DNA of 64,000 nucleotides from Flavobacterium sp. (GCA_029946065.1 JAQSDU010000014.1:861623-925622), one strand, 5' to 3'. Counted from the stretch's first letter, positions 51,029 through 60,703 are shown. Notes: a model not told the origin generated them from the sequence alone. Program-made: numbers and translations.

Positions 51029-51967
51029 TTAACGTTTTAAGATTCTTTTTTTTAATCGGCTGATGCCAAATTGTATGGGAAGGGATTTGAAAAAAATTTC
51101 CCATTCCATTTTTTTACACCAAGTTAACCCGCTTGCATCCATAATTTGTTGAAACAACCTGAATTCTTTGTAATGATAGGATTGCACAACGAAATGGCGC
51201 AATACAAAATGGGATATTTTGCCTTTTTTTCTTAAATTTTCTATCACTAGCACTATTGCATCGCTGTTGGATTTTTTCCTTATCAGATTGTGTTTATAAA
51301 ATTCGCCTGTATTGGAAGCATCGTGCTTGCGTCCGAAAAATAGTGTTTTTTCTATAGAAATGCCGTTTAGTCCCGTAGCAATAATTCTGGAATACAATTC
51401 CCATTCTTCGGCATACATCAGGTGTTCTACAAAACGGGCATTGTCAAAACAGCTTTTCTTCCACATTACGGCGCAAGAATTGATCGGCAATTCGTGTAAG
51501 ACTATTTTCTCAATATCAGCATCGGTAATATAAAATTTGTTGTAATTTTTGGAAAAATCAAAGACCTTTTCAAATTTACCAAAAAAAGCGTCCCTTTCAT
51601 AACGGCAGAAATCGACATCTGGAACAGCGAGTTCTTTGACGCACAATTCAAGATTTTGAGGATGTGGAATATCATCATCATCAAAAAAAATAATATAATC
51701 TCCGGTAGCAGTATCCAATCCAAAATTACGGCAACCTGGAAGTCCTTTTGCATAATTTTCAGGTCTTTTCAGTAGGTAAAAACGTTGATCAGACAACAAT
51801 AAATCCTTAATAACTGCTTGCGTATTGTCATTACCACCATCATCAATAATAAGGCATTCCCAATTGGCATAAGTCTGTTGTTGCACAGCAATTAGCGTTT
51901 CCATTATAAAATGCGCCCGGTTATAGGTAGCCATTACAATCGATATTTTGGGATTTTGCAGATACAT
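51029..51967 (-). CDS. Glycosyltransferase family 2
   Basis: A 312-residue GT-A enzyme. It starts PKISIVMATYNRAHFIMETL, has CLIIDDGGNDNTQAVI and YIIFFDDDDIPHPQNLEL (acidic donor-metal site), and MWKKSCFDNARFVEHLMYAEEWEL. It is followed by a GT-B gene 16 nt downstream and overlaps the upstream methyltransferase by 1 nt. Confidence 0.92.
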   Translation of the reverse strand: MYLQNPKISIVMATYNRAHFIMETLIAVQQQTYANWECLIIDDGGNDNTQAVIKDLLLSDQRFYLLKRPENYAKGLPGCRNFGLDTATGDYIIFFDDDDIPHPQNLELCVKELAVPDVDFCRYERDAFFGKFEKVFDFSKNYNKFYITDADIEKIVLHELPINSCAVMWKKSCFDNARFVEHLMYAEEWELYSRIIATGLNGISIEKTLFFGRKHDASNTGEFYKHNLIRKKSNSDAIVLVIENLRKKGKISHFVLRHFVVQSYHYKEFRLFQQIMDASGLTWCKKMEWEIFFKSLPIQFGISRLKKRILKR

Positions 51968-52704
51968 TATTTAACGATTTCGACGATCATCGTTTCGAGC
52001 AGATTGAACTGTGGCGGAATAATAGTGCCGTGTTTTTCGATATTTTGCAAATCAGTCGATTGACTTTCTCCGACTTCACGGACGGTAACTTTTGAAAAAC
52101 CATTTTCCTTTGCAAGGCTTGAAATGCTTTTAATATCAAGAATATTTTGATGTCCCCAGGCTTTGAAAAAATTATTAATCAGATAAATATGATGCTGCGA
52201 TGCGTCTTTAACTGCATTTTTTGCAAAATCAAGTCTCGGAATATTTTCCATTGCCCATTTTGTATAAGCGATATGTTCGGGTAACTCCGGAAACGCATAT
52301 AATTTGAACAGAAAATCTATTGATGGTGTTGCGATTCGTAAAACACCACCTGGTTTTAAAATACGATGGCTTTCCTGCAACATATTGATTTGCTGTTTTG
52401 GCGTAAGATGCTCAAAAAGATGCTCGCTATACACGAAATCGAAACTTTCGGATGCGATAGGAAAAATGCCACCTGCATCAAGATGTGCGATATTTACATT
52501 ATCTTCTAAATCTGTGTTAAGCCAACCGTCAAGCAAGTTGCTGCCACAACCAATCTGCAATTTTTTGACGGTATTATTTTTAATATAATCAGCGATAAGC
52601 CGCTGCTGATTGGCAAAACGCTGTTTTAATTGCTTTTTCTTCCGTAAATTTTCATAAATGCCGAGCAAAGAAATACTTAATAGGCTTTTAATTTTCTTCC
52701 TCAT
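51967..52704 (-). CDS. SAM-dependent methyltransferase
   Basis: A 245-residue class I methyltransferase. The motif KLQIGCGSNLLDGWLNTDLED is the predicted-methyltransferase type found in polysaccharide loci, followed by YSEHLFEHLTPKQQINMLQE and KPGGVLRIATPS. It is soluble. It overlaps the GT2 gene by 1 nt. The upstream spacer of 97 nt has no promoter match. Confidence 0.88.
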   Translation of the reverse strand: MRKKIKSLLSISLLGIYENLRKKKQLKQRFANQQRLIADYIKNNTVKKLQIGCGSNLLDGWLNTDLEDNVNIAHLDAGGIFPIASESFDFVYSEHLFEHLTPKQQINMLQESHRILKPGGVLRIATPSIDFLFKLYAFPELPEHIAYTKWAMENIPRLDFAKNAVKDASQHHIYLINNFFKAWGHQNILDIKSISSLAKENGFSKVTVREVGESQSTDLQNIEKHGTIIPPQFNLLETMIVEIVK

Positions 52705-52801
52705 TGTATAGCAGTAGGTTGGTTAGGCTTATGATTTGATATTGGTAAAAATAAGACTAAAAGCATAGGTGTCCAATTTTATTTTCAACTTTAAATGGTG
52801 A

Positions 52802-53701
52802 TCAGTGGTTTGTGTTACCGTTCATTATTTTATCCAATAATGAAACTGATACCGGATATTCGAATTTTCTGGCAAAAAATGCATTTGATGCGATCAGTTT
52901 TTCATAATCGGTTGCATCGAGATTTGCCGGACTGTTTCCGTTTCTCATTGTCCATTCAATGTGCCGGAGATTATCATTTACAATAGTTGGCGCGAAGTCA
53001 GAATTGACCAATAGCGTCTGGAAATAAAATTCTTCGGAACAAAAAGTATATTTAAAACGGTTAAGGATGTTTTTATGGATTTTGGAATAAACATCCACAT
53101 AATCCAGTGCCTCACGATTCAGGCTCCACCATGTAGAACCGGAATATAGCGGCGGCATTTTTGCAGGTAATTTTCTTTTGAATCCCAACTGCTGTTGCCA
53201 CCTGAGGAAGCGTTTTGAATAGGCGTATAATTTATCGCTTTTCCTGACATTCAGCACACCATTGAGGTGAAAATAATCAATTCTTTCGAGTCCGCCATTA
53301 TCGATACCTCTATCGAGCCATTCTTGCTTTGGAATTTTAAAATATTCGAGGTAATTGGTTTGATGGTTTTCCTGAAAAAAAAGCTGAAACGCTGAAAGTG
53401 ATTTTGTCGGAAAATCGTGACCGCTAATCAAATGAAAATATTGATTGTTTTTATCTTTTAGCGCTTCTCGAGACAAATGAAGAATCGCTTTCAGGTGGTA
53501 AAATCCGCCCCAATTGACGTTATATTTTGTCGAGACCAAAGCAACATTTTGATAGTTTTTAAAAGTCTCTAGCCTTGTTGCATCCATTTTGCTTTTGCGG
53601 TCAATGTGTATATAAAGCTTAAAATCGCCGTCAAAAAAACGAATGATTGCTTCGAGATGGTCAAAATTTTTATAAGCGGTTATAAGGATGGCTTGTTGCA
53701 T
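52802..53701 (-). CDS. GT14 (beta-1,6-N-acetylglucosaminyltransferase, core-2/I-branching-like)
   Basis: A 299-residue protein of the Branch-domain family GT14. Recognisable are AILITAYKNFDHLEAIIRFF, FKLYIHIDRKSKM, the WGGFYHLKAI segment and FHLISGHDFPTKSL with FQLFF. GT14 members in bacteria add GlcNAc or xylose branches. A branching enzyme fits the fucosylated glycan implied by the GT10/GT11 genes. It lies 7 nt downstream of a GT4 gene. Confidence 0.85.
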   Translation of the reverse strand: MQQAILITAYKNFDHLEAIIRFFDGDFKLYIHIDRKSKMDATRLETFKNYQNVALVSTKYNVNWGGFYHLKAILHLSREALKDKNNQYFHLISGHDFPTKSLSAFQLFFQENHQTNYLEYFKIPKQEWLDRGIDNGGLERIDYFHLNGVLNVRKSDKLYAYSKRFLRWQQQLGFKRKLPAKMPPLYSGSTWWSLNREALDYVDVYSKIHKNILNRFKYTFCSEEFYFQTLLVNSDFAPTIVNDNLRHIEWTMRNGNSPANLDATDYEKLIASNAFFARKFEYPVSVSLLDKIMNGNTNH

Positions 53702-53708
53702 TAACTTA

Positions 53709-54845
53709 TTATTTTTTAAATATGATGCTAAGTTTTCCCTTTAAATCCTCAGTTAATGATGCGTTAATTACATATTTTTCTAGCAATTTTTCATGAGCCA
53801 TTTGTCCGTGCGAAACCAACAAATCACGATTTTCATAATATTGCTTTAGATAATCAACAGCTTGCTCCAGTGAAAGGTAATCGGGTGTAAAGCCTCCATA
53901 CTCATTGATGAAATTTGCTGCTCCAATAACTATGCTAAAAGTCATTGAAGGCTTGCTATAATTCGCCGCTTCAAGCACAACTCTGCCGAAAGTTTCTTGT
54001 TTAGAAGTCATTAGCAAGACATCTATACCTTCAAAAAAAGCCACGTTTTCTTTATTTTTTTCCTCTAAAATCACAAAATTTTCCAGGCCTGCTTGTTTAA
54101 TTTCATATTGCGTTATGTTAAATGCCTGTGATTCTTTTTTAAAACCTTTCCATTTAAATTGAATTTTGTCGTTAGCATACTTTTCTTTGTAGCGCTTTGC
54201 AATTGCAAGGAAATATTCCGGTGCTTTGAGAAATCCCGGGTTTGCCAGATTCCCTACTGTAAAGAATTTATTGTTGGATTGCGGAACAGCAGTCACAATT
54301 TCATCTGCATCGAGGAATAATGGAAGTACCGTAATTTTTACCGGATTGATTCCATGTGCAGATAGGTTTTCTTTCGACTGATTTCCGGGGACGAAAATAT
54401 GAGTGAAGTTATCCAATATAGCATAATCATCCTTAAAAAAATCATGCAAAAAGTTTGATCCTTCATGCAGATAAAGGAACTTTGGAACGGTTATACCATC
54501 AAGCTGCGACTTGTATTGGTAGAATGACATGCTGTTGAAAAACAAAAAATCATAACTGTTGTAAAATGATATTTGCTTTTTTGTAACGACCTTTTTACTC
54601 CATTTTTTTAATTTCCTGACAATAATATTATTTCCGACGGGTTTGGGGTAGATAATTTTCGCTACCAAATGGGGGTGTTTTGTTCGTAGCGGCTCAAAAA
54701 CACCTTCCGACTTCGGCGTAAATACCTGTATATCGGCATGTATACTGAAATTTTCAAGTATAAACTGCAAGACGCTCAAAAGTGCTCGAGGCGCTCCTGC
54801 GTTGTCATCTTCATGCGAAAAGAACAATCCTTTTTGTATTTTCAT
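53709..54845 (-). CDS. Glycosyltransferase family 4
   Basis: A 378-residue GT-B enzyme. The N-terminus FFSHEDDNAGAPRALLSVLQ, FVPGNQSKENL, and FFTVNLANPGFLKAP-like (VGNLANPGFLKAPEYFLAIA) are family-like. The donor site is GIDVLLMTSKQETFGRVVLEAANYSKPSM. It overlaps the upstream GT2 by 4 nt. Confidence 0.9.
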   Translation of the reverse strand: MKIQKGLFFSHEDDNAGAPRALLSVLQFILENFSIHADIQVFTPKSEGVFEPLRTKHPHLVAKIIYPKPVGNNIIVRKLKKWSKKVVTKKQISFYNSYDFLFFNSMSFYQYKSQLDGITVPKFLYLHEGSNFLHDFFKDDYAILDNFTHIFVPGNQSKENLSAHGINPVKITVLPLFLDADEIVTAVPQSNNKFFTVGNLANPGFLKAPEYFLAIAKRYKEKYANDKIQFKWKGFKKESQAFNITQYEIKQAGLENFVILEEKNKENVAFFEGIDVLLMTSKQETFGRVVLEAANYSKPSMTFSIVIGAANFINEYGGFTPDYLSLEQAVDYLKQYYENRDLLVSHGQMAHEKLLEKYVINASLTEDLKGKLSIIFKK

Positions 54846-55867
54846 TGCTGTTTGTTTTTATAAAAAATAAAGGATTTTATAAAAAATTTAAAACTATCGT
54901 TATAGGTTAACCGGAATTGCCATCTTCGTTTGATTTTTTGGTATTGCAAAAAAACAACCGGTAAAAAGCGGTTTCTTTTGAAAAAATAGCCTTTTAAAAG
55001 CTTATTTTCAACGCTGTTTAGATACTGCTCAAAATCTTTCGATTCAAAAAATTGGTTTGCATTTGCCATTTTAGGTTTTAATTCCAAAAAAGTTAAAACC
55101 TCATCGAATGCATCTAGTTTTTCAGATCGAAATATCTTTATCAATATTTTGTATTCTGCGTCATTATAATTCAAATTCAATTTGCCAAGCAAGTTAAACT
55201 TGGTTGTAAGTGAACTTGCTTGCTGTTGTTCACTTCTTTTTTGAGATACCTGAACATTGTGAATGCGATAATTCAAAAGCACTTCTGGCAAATTATGTAA
55301 TTTTCCGATAGAAAGCAATCTTACCCAAAGGTCATAATCCTCCGCTGGCTCTTTTTCTGGATTGTATTTTATATCATTTTCGTTTAATGAATTGCTACGA
55401 ATCATGACCGTGGGATGCCCGATACAGCAATTTTGTAGCAACCCTATCTTTATTGCTTCATGGTTTTCCGGCAATGCTATTACATCATCAGAATTGATAA
55501 TACTGTACCAACTTCCACACAAAATAACATCAGGATTGGTATCCAGAAAAGCAAGCTGCTTTTCAAAACGTTCCGCAAGGCTAATATCGTCGCCATCCAT
55601 TCTTGCAATATAAGTACCATTTGCAATGCTTAATCCATAATTAAGGCTTTCGGTATATCCTGAATTGATTTGCTTTTCGATTAAATTTATTCTGGAATCA
55701 TTGAATTCTTTTATGATATTGACGGTTTTGTCTGTTGAAGCGTCGTCAATAATCAGCAATTCAAAATCGGTAAATGTCTGGTTTAAAATACTTTGCACTG
55801 CTTCCTTAACGTACAATTCGCAATTGTACACGGGCATTAGTACCGATATTTTAGGGTTTGAAGGCAT
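54842..55867 (-). CDS. Glycosyltransferase family 2
   Basis: A 341-residue GT-A enzyme. It begins NPKISVLMPVYNCELYVKEA, with IDDASTDKTV and YIARMDGDDISLAERFEKQL, the MDGDD donor/metal site, and EDYDLWVRL near 185. The C-terminal region (about 250-341) is basic. It follows the GT11 gene by 28 nt. Confidence 0.92.
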   Translation of the reverse strand: MPSNPKISVLMPVYNCELYVKEAVQSILNQTFTDFELLIIDDASTDKTVNIIKEFNDSRINLIEKQINSGYTESLNYGLSIANGTYIARMDGDDISLAERFEKQLAFLDTNPDVILCGSWYSIINSDDVIALPENHEAIKIGLLQNCCIGHPTVMIRSNSLNENDIKYNPEKEPAEDYDLWVRLLSIGKLHNLPEVLLNYRIHNVQVSQKRSEQQQASSLTTKFNLLGKLNLNYNDAEYKILIKIFRSEKLDAFDEVLTFLELKPKMANANQFFESKDFEQYLNSVENKLLKGYFFKRNRFLPVVFLQYQKIKRRWQFRLTYNDSFKFFIKSFIFYKNKQQ

Positions 55868-55895
55868 TTGTCTTATTTCGTTTTAAACTATAGCA

Positions 55896-56717
55896 TTATA
55901 TAGAAATCCAGCTTTCTGGAATAATATCTTTTGTATTAACGGTGTCGTCATTGAACCATTTTTTTGGCGCTACGACAATTTTTTTAGGATTATTGTTGAG
56001 CCAAGCGCCCCACCAGCTAAAACTGCTATTGGCAATAATATTGTGCTTACAAGATGACATCAGTTTTAAATCCTCGAAATTAGACGACACATCATTAAAA
56101 TCGACAAAAATGGTTGTTTTATTGGTGATAAAGTTACGTTTTACCCACGGCATATCATCTGAAAAAACAAAATATACCGGATTTCCCAATTCATTTTCTA
56201 TGATTTGCATAGCATTTTTGTAAAACAGTTCCTTGTCGGTATTGTGCAATGCATTCTGCAGATAATCGCCACGCCGGATATGGATGGAAACAGATTCGGT
56301 ACTTTTAATATGATCTAAAGTGGTACGGGTAATTGGTTTTAATGGCGATATTATTTCAAAATCTTTCCGTATGGCATTGGCATGTTTTTCAAAATATAGC
56401 GCCGATTGGAAATAGCCGTCGAGATAAATATTACAGCCTTTTAAATCAAAGAGCTTTGGATTGAATCCGAAATCTGTTTCGGTATAATAAGTCGTTTTAC
56501 AAAAGAAGTTATAAATGCGTTTAAACGTTTTTGCATGTCTTTTGAACTTTTTGGCTTTTATATTAAAATGACCAAACCCATAGCTGTGAAGATTGTAGGT
56601 TTCAAACCCTTCGACATCAATTCGCAGCCGCTGCTTTTTTTCAATTGCCAGTGCTTTTGCGGCAGCATATTGAAACATTTGGTTGCCCAATCCTCCTATT
56701 AGTCTGACTATGATCAT
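55896..56717 (-). CDS. GT11 alpha-1,2-fucosyltransferase
   Basis: A 273-residue enzyme of usual GT11 length. The start IIVRLIGGLGNQMFQYAAAK, VSIHIRRGDYLQNALH (HIRRGDY) and then YFVFSDDMPWVKRNF with IANSSFSWWGAWL are diagnostic. Transfer of L-fucose from GDP-fucose in alpha-1,2 linkage is the family activity. No gmd/fcl genes are in the window, so GDP-fucose must come from elsewhere. Confidence 0.92.
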   Translation of the reverse strand: MIIVRLIGGLGNQMFQYAAAKALAIEKKQRLRIDVEGFETYNLHSYGFGHFNIKAKKFKRHAKTFKRIYNFFCKTTYYTETDFGFNPKLFDLKGCNIYLDGYFQSALYFEKHANAIRKDFEIISPLKPITRTTLDHIKSTESVSIHIRRGDYLQNALHNTDKELFYKNAMQIIENELGNPVYFVFSDDMPWVKRNFITNKTTIFVDFNDVSSNFEDLKLMSSCKHNIIANSSFSWWGAWLNNNPKKIVVAPKKWFNDDTVNTKDIIPESWISI

Positions 56718-56827
56718 CTTTTGAGTACTGCGTCTATTGTGTTATTTCGTTTCTTTATAAAAAGTTTGATTTATTTCAAACTGATGCACATTGGTTCTAC
56801 GGTGATGAAGTTATCGGCGGCATTAAT

Positions 56828-57508
56828 TTACTTTAATTTCCAATTTTCCCATACGAATTCATATTGATAGGTTAACTCATGTGTCTCAGACAAACGGTCT
56901 TGAATTTTGTTCATTCGTTCTTGGGCATTTTCAAATAGAAAATCGTGAAATTGAACTTGGATATTTTTAAAGATGCTAATGTTTCCATGATCTAACAATG
57001 CTTCTAAAAGCTCGTATTCTCCACCTTCAATATTAATTTTTATAAGATCGACCTGAGTGACGTTGTTGCTTTTTAGAAAATCATCTGCCGAAACCAATTG
57101 AATGGACTCTGTATCTTGACTTTCCAAAAATACTGAGGACGAATTATCGGATAATGAAATTTGTAATTTACAATCTTCTTTTCCTAAACCAAAGTGATAC
57201 GCTTTGACTTTTGGGTTATGGGAAAATTTTTCTTCAATAGTATGGAAAAATGCTTTTACAGGTTCAAAAACATATACGTTAGCATTGTATTTACATAAAA
57301 TATCTGATGCAAATTCTCCTTTATAACCGCCAACATCAAAAACCAATGAGTCTTTATTTAAATCATAATTCAAGCGCAATGTCTGGTCGCCATTAATGGC
57401 AAACCAAGGCTTGACACGATGATATTGCAGCAATTGTTCTGGATTAACAGGAACCTTTTTCTCATAATTAATAAGAATTTTTATAGCTTTTTTTATTCTT
57501 GCAATCAT
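56828..57508 (-). CDS. FkbM-family methyltransferase
   Basis: A 226-residue methyltransferase. FVFDVGGYKGEFASDIL-like (LVFDVGGYKGEFA) is the SAM site, and QVDLIKINIEGGEYELLEALLDHG is the FkbM hallmark. It probably O-methylates a sugar. It overlaps the GT10 gene by 4 nt. The N-terminal 30 residues are basic. Confidence 0.9.
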   Translation of the reverse strand: MIARIKKAIKILINYEKKVPVNPEQLLQYHRVKPWFAINGDQTLRLNYDLNKDSLVFDVGGYKGEFASDILCKYNANVYVFEPVKAFFHTIEEKFSHNPKVKAYHFGLGKEDCKLQISLSDNSSSVFLESQDTESIQLVSADDFLKSNNVTQVDLIKINIEGGEYELLEALLDHGNISIFKNIQVQFHDFLFENAQERMNKIQDRLSETHELTYQYEFVWENWKLK

Positions 57509-58467
57509 TGGATATTTTTTAAAATTCGTTTCTTAATCCGCCAAGCTAAACCTTTTAATATTTGCGTGAAATTTTGATCTTGATTTAAGCGCAATTTGAC
57601 AATTTTCTTAACCGAATTGGAATTCATTTTTTCTAAAATATTGACAACAAACGGAAAAAATTGATCGCGGTCTAAACTGAGCTGTTTCTCAGTATCCAGC
57701 AATTTAGCGCGTTTTTCATATTCATTATTCGAAATTGCTGTTTCAATAATAGCGACAGATTTTTCAAAATCATCAATATCAATGCTGATAAAAGTCTCCG
57801 GATTGACATACCTTTCTAAATTCGGGCAGCCATAATAAAATGGAAGTGCATTGGCATAAATACAATCAAAGAGTTTTTCAGTAACCCAATCCTCGCAAAA
57901 ATCATTTTCGATGGCGATAGAATATTTATAATCGGCTAAAACATCCCATTTGTCTTCAAAATCATTGATGCCTCTTCCGAAAAGAGCTAACTGATCTCCA
58001 AAATGTTCCTTTAGTTTTTTAACAAAATCAATTCTTTTTTTATGTCCTTCTGTATGTGATTTATTCGATGTAATTACAGAAATTAATTTTGTTTTTACCG
58101 GAATTGCCGCTGTCTTCAATTCATCATAAGTCTTACCAATGAACCACGGATTGGCATTGTGTGCATACAATATATTGCTGTGCTTTAATTCTTTTTGCAT
58201 TGTAACAATCAGACCAAATTGATTAAGAAATCGCTGCGAAAATTTAGGGCTTGTATGGTAACATTCGCCGGGAATAAAAATTATATTTTCGGGATTGCAT
58301 TTTACTTGTTCTGCAATCAATTTATAATCTGAATAAACAATCCAAAAATCACACTCTTTAAGGTTTTCATCGATAACAAATTTATAGTCGCCCCATATTT
58401 GCGAAAATCCTGACGTTTGCCTGAATATTGGCCAATCATAATTGAAAGTTAGCTTGACTATTTTCAT
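57505..58467 (-). CDS. GT10 alpha-1,3/1,4-fucosyltransferase
   Basis: A 320-residue GT10 enzyme. The C-terminal donor motif YKYSIAIENDFCEDWVTEKL, then FDCIYANALPFYYGCPNL, is the family signature for GDP-fucose binding. The N-terminal domain starts MKIVKLTFNYDWPIF. In other bacteria GT10 enzymes build Lewis-type structures. It follows wzt by 3 nt and lies next to the other fucosyltransferases' operon. Confidence 0.92.
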   Translation of the reverse strand: MKIVKLTFNYDWPIFRQTSGFSQIWGDYKFVIDENLKECDFWIVYSDYKLIAEQVKCNPENIIFIPGECYHTSPKFSQRFLNQFGLIVTMQKELKHSNILYAHNANPWFIGKTYDELKTAAIPVKTKLISVITSNKSHTEGHKKRIDFVKKLKEHFGDQLALFGRGINDFEDKWDVLADYKYSIAIENDFCEDWVTEKLFDCIYANALPFYYGCPNLERYVNPETFISIDIDDFEKSVAIIETAISNNEYEKRAKLLDTEKQLSLDRDQFFPFVVNILEKMNSNSVKKIVKLRLNQDQNFTQILKGLAWRIKKRILKNIQ

Positions 58468-58470
58468 CGA

Positions 58471-59778
58471 TTATAATTTACGCCATTCCGGATTCAAAAA
58501 AAATAATCCCGCCGCCCTTGGCAAATCCCTGACTGTATATTTGCCGCCATCGGTAATTTGAAACGACATTACTTCTTCAAGATTATCAAAAATTTGATGC
58601 CCTGTGGTATTATTGCTCGTAAAACTAATGGTATAAGTGCCTGGAAAAAGCCTTATATCTTTAATAACAACAAGGTATTCCTCATCCTGCTCGGAGTGTT
58701 GCAATTGAAAATTAGAATCCCTGCCCATGATATGAAAAATAGGCATGTCTTCAGATGATTTGACCTGAATACCGATTTCAGACCTTTCTTCACCGCTGTT
58801 ATTTTTGATTTTGAATTTGATGTTGAGGTCGTCTCCAATCGAATATTCCTGTGTTGCAATATTGTCTTGATTACTTATGGCTAACGTTGTAAATTCGATA
58901 TTGCGGTTGCCGGTTCTTTTGGTAGTTTCGTCAATTCTTATAGTGCTGCCATTACTAAACGCCCTTTCAGCATAAATGGTCAAAGCATCATCAACACTGC
59001 CGTCGAATTTTAGCGCACCATTTTCAAGCACGATCGCCCTTGTGCAAAGACTTTTTACAGCCGCCATATTATGGCTAACAAATAAAACGGTTCGCCCTTG
59101 TCCTTTTGAAATATCCTGCATTTTTCCCAATGCCTTTTTTTGGAATTCGGCGTCTCCAACAGCAAGTACTTCATCAATAATTAGTATTTCCGGTTCTAAA
59201 AAAGCTGCGACCGCAAAGGCAAGACGCACTGTCATTCCGGAGCTATATCTTTTTACTGGAGTGTCAACATAACGCTGACAACCAGAAAATGCAATTATTG
59301 CTTCCATCTTAGAGGTAATTTCCTTTTTGGTCATTCCTAAAATGGCACCGTTGAGATAAATATTTTCCCTTCCGGTGAGTTCCGGATGAAATCCGGTTCC
59401 AACTTCGAGCAGTGAAGCAATCCGTCCGTTGTATTTGACACTTCCGCTTGTTGGTGCAGTCACTTTTGAAAGAATTTTGAGTAAAGTTGATTTCCCTGCC
59501 CCATTCTTTCCGATGATGCCGAGGACTTCGCCTTTTTTTACTTCAAAATTGATGTCTTTTAATGCCCATACATAATCGGTTTGGCTTTCTGTACTTCTAT
59601 CGTTGGTGTCACCAATTTTCAGGTATGGGTCGTTTTTACCCCTTATTTTATACCACAAACGATTAAGGTCATGGCTAATGGTGCCTGTACCAACCTGACC
59701 GAGCCGGTATTGCTTCGATACATTTTCAACAACTAAAATGGTTTCTGTTTCCAATGTCTGTGTATTATACGGTGTCAA
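58471..59778 (-). CDS. wzt: Polysaccharide ABC exporter, ATP-binding subunit
   Basis: A 435-residue protein. The ATPase domain (about 13-270) has Walker A GKNGAGKST (90-98), signature RYSSGMTVRLAFAV, and Walker B ILIIDEVLAVGD. Its N-terminal part carries the extra segment typical of Wzt/TagH (HDLNRLWYKIRGKND). Residues 285-435 form a carbohydrate-binding Wzt-C-like domain (GDDLNIKFKIKNN, FSITDGG-like VMSFQITDGGKYTV), which in known systems recognises the finished, often terminally modified glycan. Overlaps wzm by 14 nt. Confidence 0.93.
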   Translation of the reverse strand: MTPYNTQTLETETILVVENVSKQYRLGQVGTGTISHDLNRLWYKIRGKNDPYLKIGDTNDRSTESQTDYVWALKDINFEVKKGEVLGIIGKNGAGKSTLLKILSKVTAPTSGSVKYNGRIASLLEVGTGFHPELTGRENIYLNGAILGMTKKEITSKMEAIIAFSGCQRYVDTPVKRYSSGMTVRLAFAVAAFLEPEILIIDEVLAVGDAEFQKKALGKMQDISKGQGRTVLFVSHNMAAVKSLCTRAIVLENGALKFDGSVDDALTIYAERAFSNGSTIRIDETTKRTGNRNIEFTTLAISNQDNIATQEYSIGDDLNIKFKIKNNSGEERSEIGIQVKSSEDMPIFHIMGRDSNFQLQHSEQDEEYLVVIKDIRLFPGTYTISFTSNNTTGHQIFDNLEEVMSFQITDGGKYTVRDLPRAAGLFFLNPEWRKL

Positions 59779-60628
59779 TAAATTTCTTTTCAGTATTATT
59801 AAAAATCAATAATCCTGAAAAAAATATGATGATTGTTATCAGTAAGGTGTAAGTTAATGATTTTATAGAAAAGCTTCCAGTGTTGAGCAGCATGTGCCTT
59901 GAAAATTCAATAATATATGCCATCGGATTGAAATCGACGATCCAAGAATACCCTGGCAATTTCTGTTTGATAAGCGACAGCGGATAATTGACTGCTGAAA
60001 TATACATCATCAGCTGAACCCCAAAAGTGATCAAAAATGTCAGATCGCGGTATTTCGTTACTAAAGATGAAATGATCATACCAAGACCAAGACCCAGAAG
60101 CCCCATTATAATTACAAGAAGAGGAAAAAAGACGATGTCCGAATTGGGTGTAATATCTTTTCCGATGTAAAGATAGTAACCATAAAAACCCACAAAAATA
60201 AGCAATTGCAATGCCAATTTTAATAGATTGGAAATCACGATAGATAACGGCATGATGATTCTCGGAAAATATACTTTTCCAAATAAACCGGCATTACTTT
60301 TAAAAGTATCAGAAGTTGTGGTAAGACAAGTTGCGAAATAATTCCAAATCGTAATGCTGGCAAGATTGAATAAAAAAGGCGGCACATTTCCGGTTTGAAT
60401 GCCGGCAATATTATTGAAAAGGATGGTGAAAATTACGGATGTAAAGAGCGGTTGTATCAAATACCAAAGTGGTCCGAGTATGGTTTGTTTGTAAACCGTA
60501 ATTACGTCCCGTTTAACCAAAAGCATCAGCAAATCTTTGTATTGCCATACTTCTCTTAAATGCAATCTAAAAAATGCATCTTTAGGTTTTATTTCAAATA
60601 ACCATTGTTGGTCCTTGGTTTGGCTCAT
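59765..60628 (-). CDS. wzm: Polysaccharide ABC exporter, permease subunit
   Basis: A 287-residue ABC-2 type permease with six TM segments. The motifs WQYKDLLMLLVKRDVITVYKQT and LGPLWYLIQPLFTSVIFTIL and then GKVYFPRIIMPLSIVISNLLK are typical of Wzm. It moves undecaprenyl-linked glycan to the periplasm with Wzt. First gene of the glycan locus; the -7 box TATATTTG is at 60666-60673. Confidence 0.94.
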   Translation of the reverse strand: MSQTKDQQWLFEIKPKDAFFRLHLREVWQYKDLLMLLVKRDVITVYKQTILGPLWYLIQPLFTSVIFTILFNNIAGIQTGNVPPFLFNLASITIWNYFATCLTTTSDTFKSNAGLFGKVYFPRIIMPLSIVISNLLKLALQLLIFVGFYGYYLYIGKDITPNSDIVFFPLLVIIMGLLGLGLGMIISSLVTKYRDLTFLITFGVQLMMYISAVNYPLSLIKQKLPGYSWIVDFNPMAYIIEFSRHMLLNTGSFSIKSLTYTLLITIIIFFSGLLIFNNTEKKFIDTV

Positions 60629-60665
60629 ACCTATTGTTTAAAAAATGTCAATAGCTGACAAAGCC

Positions 60666-60673
60666 CAAATATA
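60666..60673 (-). promoter_or_regulatory. Bacteroidetes -7 box (TATATTTG) for the glycan locus
   Basis: TAnnTTTG on the minus strand, 37 nt before the wzm ATG. No TTTG at -33. The repeated 18-mer at 60686-60703 lies just upstream of it, where a regulator or -33 region would be. Confidence 0.6.
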
Positions 60674-60685
60674 ATAATTTATAGC

Positions 60686-60703
60686 TGATACGCTTGGATT
60701 CTT
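60686..60703. repeat. 18-bp repeat, copy 2 (TGATACGCTTGGATTCTT)
   Basis: Identical to 23218-23235. It lies between the wzm -7 box and the terminator of the T9SS gene. Confidence 0.6.

Noticed and set aside
28473..60628. Glycan locus as a genomic island inserted at the tRNA gene
   Set aside because: The only tRNA gene (12201-12274) is far away and no integrase, direct repeat at the borders or mobility gene was seen.
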